NCBI GenBank assembly: GCA_934394515.1
Contig: CAKRRU010000098.1
Span: forward strand, 1-9,389
From: an uncultured Acetatifactor sp.
Lineage (GTDB): Bacteria > Bacillota > Clostridia > Lachnospirales > Lachnospiraceae
DNA length: 9,389 nt
Reading direction: 5' to 3'
Of this stretch, positions 7,540-9,389 are shown piece after piece. The first letter of the stretch is position 1. Every line of letters begins with the position of its first letter. The position numbers and the translations under genes were made by a program. The notes below the pieces were generated by a model. That model had not been told where the DNA came from. It worked only from the letters and a program-made list of their open reading frames with translations, and ran no database searches.

Positions 7540-8013
7540 TTATGCCCGTTTTCTCTGCACTGCCGGATAAATCTCTCCGGCAGCTTCCAGACTCTGTCCT
7601 GATCTGACTTTCTGCACCTCTTCAGCTTCCTGTACAAGCAGCCATCCGCAGACCTCTTCTGCCAGCGGTTCTCCTTGCTCTTTTAACCAGAAGCTGACAT
7701 TGGCTATCATCTGTAAATGGTTCAGGATCGTATTGCGGCAACGTCTGCGGTCTGTGATCCTGGTTTTCCAGGGTTCACCGGCTGCGTACAGTTGTGCAGC
7801 TTCACTAAGATATGCCTGGATCAGTGCTGTCTGATCATAATTGCCAATGTTGTTTCCAACGTGCAATTGCCCGCTGATTCTTTTTGTCTCCCAGTATATC
7901 TTCTCATCACATCGTCCCGCCGGAACGATCCCCTCCATATATTTCTGTATGAAATGCAGGCTTTCATTCACCTGTCTGCAATATTCTCTGATCAGTTCTT
8001 CTCTTTTTGACAT
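7540..8013 (-). CDS. Unrecognised helical protein under T-box control
   Basis: I do not recognise this 157-residue protein. It looks soluble and mainly alpha-helical, with no signal peptide or membrane segment and no catalytic motif I can name. Visible stretches are a charged N-terminal helix (EELIREYCRQVNESLHFIQKYMEG), a central region with KRISGQLHVGNNIGNYDQTALIQAYL, an arginine-rich ITDRRRCRNTILNHL segment (about residues 86-100), and an acidic helix around QEAEEVQKVRSG. It is the first gene after a complete T-box riboswitch with a methionine-type specifier, which argues that it is real and linked to methionine or tRNA-Met supply. The start at 8013 lies directly after the terminator T-run. 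The only ribosome-site candidate (AGGGCGG) is inside the terminator stem. The 3' end contains an 8-base inverted repeat (7560-7567/7576-7583) without a T-run. The superoxide dismutase follows 171 bases later. A helper of methionine metabolism is one possibility, but that is a guess. Confidence 0.7.
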   Translation of the reverse strand: MSKREELIREYCRQVNESLHFIQKYMEGIVPAGRCDEKIYWETKRISGQLHVGNNIGNYDQTALIQAYLSEAAQLYAAGEPWKTRITDRRRCRNTILNHLQMIANVSFWLKEQGEPLAEEVCGWLLVQEAEEVQKVRSGQSLEAAGEIYPAVQRKRA

Positions 8014-8050
8014 AATAAAAAACCGCCCTTAAATAAAAATTTAAGGGCGG
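8014..8050 (-). terminator. Intrinsic terminator of the T-box leader
   Basis: A perfect 12-base stem (8039-8050 with 8023-8034) with a 4-base loop is followed on the minus strand by TTTTTTATT and then at once by the ATG at 8013. Its 5' arm (ccgccc) would be taken up by the antiterminator when uncharged tRNA binds. Confidence 0.92.
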
Positions 8051-8322
8051 AAATCTTCCGCGGTACCACCTTAATTCGCTTATCCTTCACAGGAACAAGC
8101 CTCTGCAACTACGGACGAGTAATCTCTCATCGATAGTCAGGTACGGTAACGGGTACTCCCGTTGCAGCCTGTCCGCATCCATCCATTATCTCCATGCGAA
8201 GTCGGTGCAAAGCTCCGAGACCATGTTCAAAGAAGCCTTCCATATCCCTTTTCACCTGCCGGGACTCTCTGTGACGTATCTCTTCTCCTACTCTTCTCTT
8301 CACAGCCTTTATTTGTTCAACT
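8014..8322 (-). ncRNA. T-box riboswitch, probably tRNA-Met responsive
   Basis: This leader senses uncharged tRNA and allows read-through into the gene at 8013. The base of Stem I pairs 8298-8307 with 8204-8212, followed by a GAGUA motif like the K-turn of known T-boxes. The 3' side of the specifier loop reads GAAC-AUG-G-UCUCGGAGC. This aligns with GAAA-GGC-A-UUCUUGAGC of the B. subtilis glyQS leader as I remember it, making AUG (8222-8224) the specifier. Stem II pairs 8161-8167 with 8103-8109. Stem III lies at 8078-8100. The antiterminator carries the T-box core AAGGUGGUACCGCGGAAG (8055-8072), with UGGU facing the tRNA acceptor end. U in that place fits discriminator base A73, as in tRNA-Met. 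It argues against tRNA-His (C73), the amino acid if CAU were read instead; UGG (Trp) is less well placed. T-box identity is firm; the methionine call is a good inference. Confidence 0.93.
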
Positions 8323-8328
8323 GTCTGT

Positions 8329-8357
8329 ATTTTATCCCTATCGCGGACATTTGTCAA
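8329..8357 (-). promoter_or_regulatory. Strong sigma-A promoter for the T-box transcript
   Basis: On the minus strand a perfect TTGACA (8352-8357) and TAAAAT (8329-8334) are 17 bases apart. Transcription would start near 8322, just upstream of T-box Stem I. Confidence 0.85.
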
Positions 8358-8413
8358 TACTTTGTTTTTGACACAAACACAATAGATTTCAGCCATTCAT
8401 TTGCTATCTATGC

Positions 8414-8458
8414 AAAAGAGAACTGTCATACTCTCTTGCGTATAACAGTTCTCTTTTT
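8414..8458. terminator. Terminator of carB
   Basis: A 13-base perfect stem (8414-8426 with 8445-8457, aaaagagaactgt/acagttctctttt) encloses an 18-base loop with an inner ATAC/GTAT pairing. It lies about 30 bases past the carB stop. On the minus strand it ends in TTTT; the plus strand ends in a longer T-run. It also separates carB from the T-box promoter. With no plus-strand gene nearby, I assign it to carB. Confidence 0.8.
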
Positions 8459-8487
8459 GTTTATCTTATATCTTATAATTGCCGGTC

Positions 8488-9389
8488 TTACAGCTGTGCA
8501 ATATCCACCAGTGTCAGTTCCTTGCAGTCGTTCATATGCTCCATACTGGTCACAAGGGCATTTGCCGTATCCATTGCGGTGATGCAGTAGATACCGGTCT
8601 CGATTGCGGTACGACGGATCAGGAAACCGTCTCTGGTCTTGTCACGTCCCTGAGTAGGCGTATCGATGACAAGGTCGATCTTGTGTCCCAGGATCAGATC
8701 CATCACAGTCGGGGATTCCTGAGATATCTTGTTCACCTTTCTCGCCTTCACGCCTGCTTCGTTCAGAGCGGCTGCGGTACTTCTGGTCGCATAGATGGTA
8801 TAACCGAGCTTCTCGAAACGTCTTCCGATCTCGATCGCTTCTCCCTTATCCGCATCTTTTACGGTGATGATCATGTTCTTATACTTGGGCAGCTCTACGC
8901 CTGCACCAAGGAATGCCTTGTACAGTGCCTCGTTAAAGGTCTTGGCAATACCCAGACACTCACCGGTAGACTTCATCTCCGGTCCTAAGCTGATCTCGGC
9001 ACCGCGGATCTTCTCGAAGGAGAACACAGGCATCTTGATGGCAAAATACTCTGCCTCAGGCTGTAAGCCCGGCTCATAGCCCAGTTCACGGATCGTCTTG
9101 CCGATGATGACTTCGGTTGCCAGATCCACGATAGGAATACCTGTTACCTTACTGATATAAGGCACGGTACGGGAAGAACGGGGGTTCACCTCGATAACGT
9201 ATACATCCTCACCGATGGCAATAAACTGAATATTGATCAGACCCTTGACATGCAGTGCCTTTGCCAGTCTTCTGGTGTACTCTGCGATCTTCTCTTTTAC
9301 TACTTTATCAATAGTCGGAGCCGGATATACGGAGATACTGTCTCCGGAGTGGATACCGGTTCTCTCGATATGCTCCATGATACCGGGGA
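8488..9389 (-). CDS. carB: Carbamoyl-phosphate synthase large subunit, 3' part only
   Basis: CarB makes carbamoyl phosphate from bicarbonate, ATP and ammonia delivered by CarA, feeding pyrimidine and arginine synthesis. The window holds only the last 300 or so of roughly 1070 residues. The frame stays open through the right edge, with codons for P-G-I before MEHIERTGIHSGDS, so the Met at 9378 is internal and not the start. The fragment contains the end of the second ATP-grasp domain (INIQFIAIGEDVYVIEVNPRSSRTVPYISKVTG, near 48-80 counted from that Met). The C-terminal MGS-like allosteric domain follows (about 165-296), including KLGYTIYATRSTAAALNEAGV and the DLVIDTP region. In characterised enzymes this last domain binds UMP and ornithine. 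The gene ends normally in TAA with its own terminator (8414-8458). Its neighbour carA, if present, would lie beyond the window. Confidence 0.97.
   Translation of the reverse strand, partial: PGIMEHIERTGIHSGDSISVYPAPTIDKVVKEKIAEYTRRLAKALHVKGLINIQFIAIGEDVYVIEVNPRSSRTVPYISKVTGIPIVDLATEVIIGKTIRELGYEPGLQPEAEYFAIKMPVFSFEKIRGAEISLGPEMKSTGECLGIAKTFNEALYKAFLGAGVELPKYKNMIITVKDADKGEAIEIGRRFEKLGYTIYATRSTAAALNEAGVKARKVNKISQESPTVMDLILGHKIDLVIDTPTQGRDKTRDGFLIRRTAIETGIYCITAMDTANALVTSMEHMNDCKELTLVDIAQL

Noticed and set aside
7560..7583. Eight-base inverted repeat at the end of the unknown gene as a terminator
   Set aside because: No T-run follows on either strand; it may just reflect coding sequence.
8222..8225. 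Reading the T-box specifier as CAU (His)
   Set aside because: The UGGU acceptor bulge would not pair with C73 of tRNA-His, and alignment to the glyQS loop as recalled places AUG, not CAU, at the specifier position.
8127..8396. 89-codon minus-strand open frame before the unknown gene
   Set aside because: It covers the T-box promoter, Stem I and Stem II. The sequence is explained as RNA structure and there is no ribosome site.

Overview
The window looks like a chromosomal segment from an anaerobic Gram-positive Clostridia, most likely Lachnospiraceae. This rests on moderate GC, AT-rich intergenic DNA, strong GGAGG-type ribosome sites, sigma-A-type promoters, a T-box leader, and the sequence style of the DUF2798, enolase, MscL and HolA proteins. 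The assignment is inferred from protein and signal style only. I see no insertion sequence, phage gene, CRISPR array, tRNA or rRNA.

Layout, left to right. Bases 1-246 hold no gene but carry a 142-base nested inverted repeat (51-192). A minus-strand DUF2798 membrane protein follows (247-717), with a promoter (853-882) and two CACATGTG palindromes between promoter and gene. Enolase (1029-2327, minus) has its own terminator, a strong promoter and a 166-base structured leader. A small XRE-type regulator (2738-3118, plus) runs into a minus-strand pair, mscL (4257-4700) then a TPR lipoprotein (3142-4188). The pair's terminator lies inside the regulator's last codons. holA (4925-5905, plus) diverges from mscL, and the two promoters have touching -35 boxes. 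holA converges on a minus-strand group across a shared terminator.

That group is, in transcription order, an unknown 157-residue helical protein (7540-8013), an Fe/Mn superoxide dismutase (6724-7368) and a NUDIX hydrolase (6032-6691). It is headed by a complete T-box riboswitch (8014-8322). The specifier loop reads GAAC-AUG-G and the T-box bulge reads UGGU, both fitting tRNA-Met. The window ends in the 3' third of carB (8488 to the edge, minus).

Most genes are housekeeping: glycolysis, replication, osmotic safety, pyrimidine/arginine synthesis and oxidative defence. The least explained part is the methionine-type T-box controlling an unrecognised protein, with a start codon butted against the T-box terminator. 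The superoxide dismutase and NUDIX genes may be co-transcribed with it or may have their own promoter. The sequence does not decide this.
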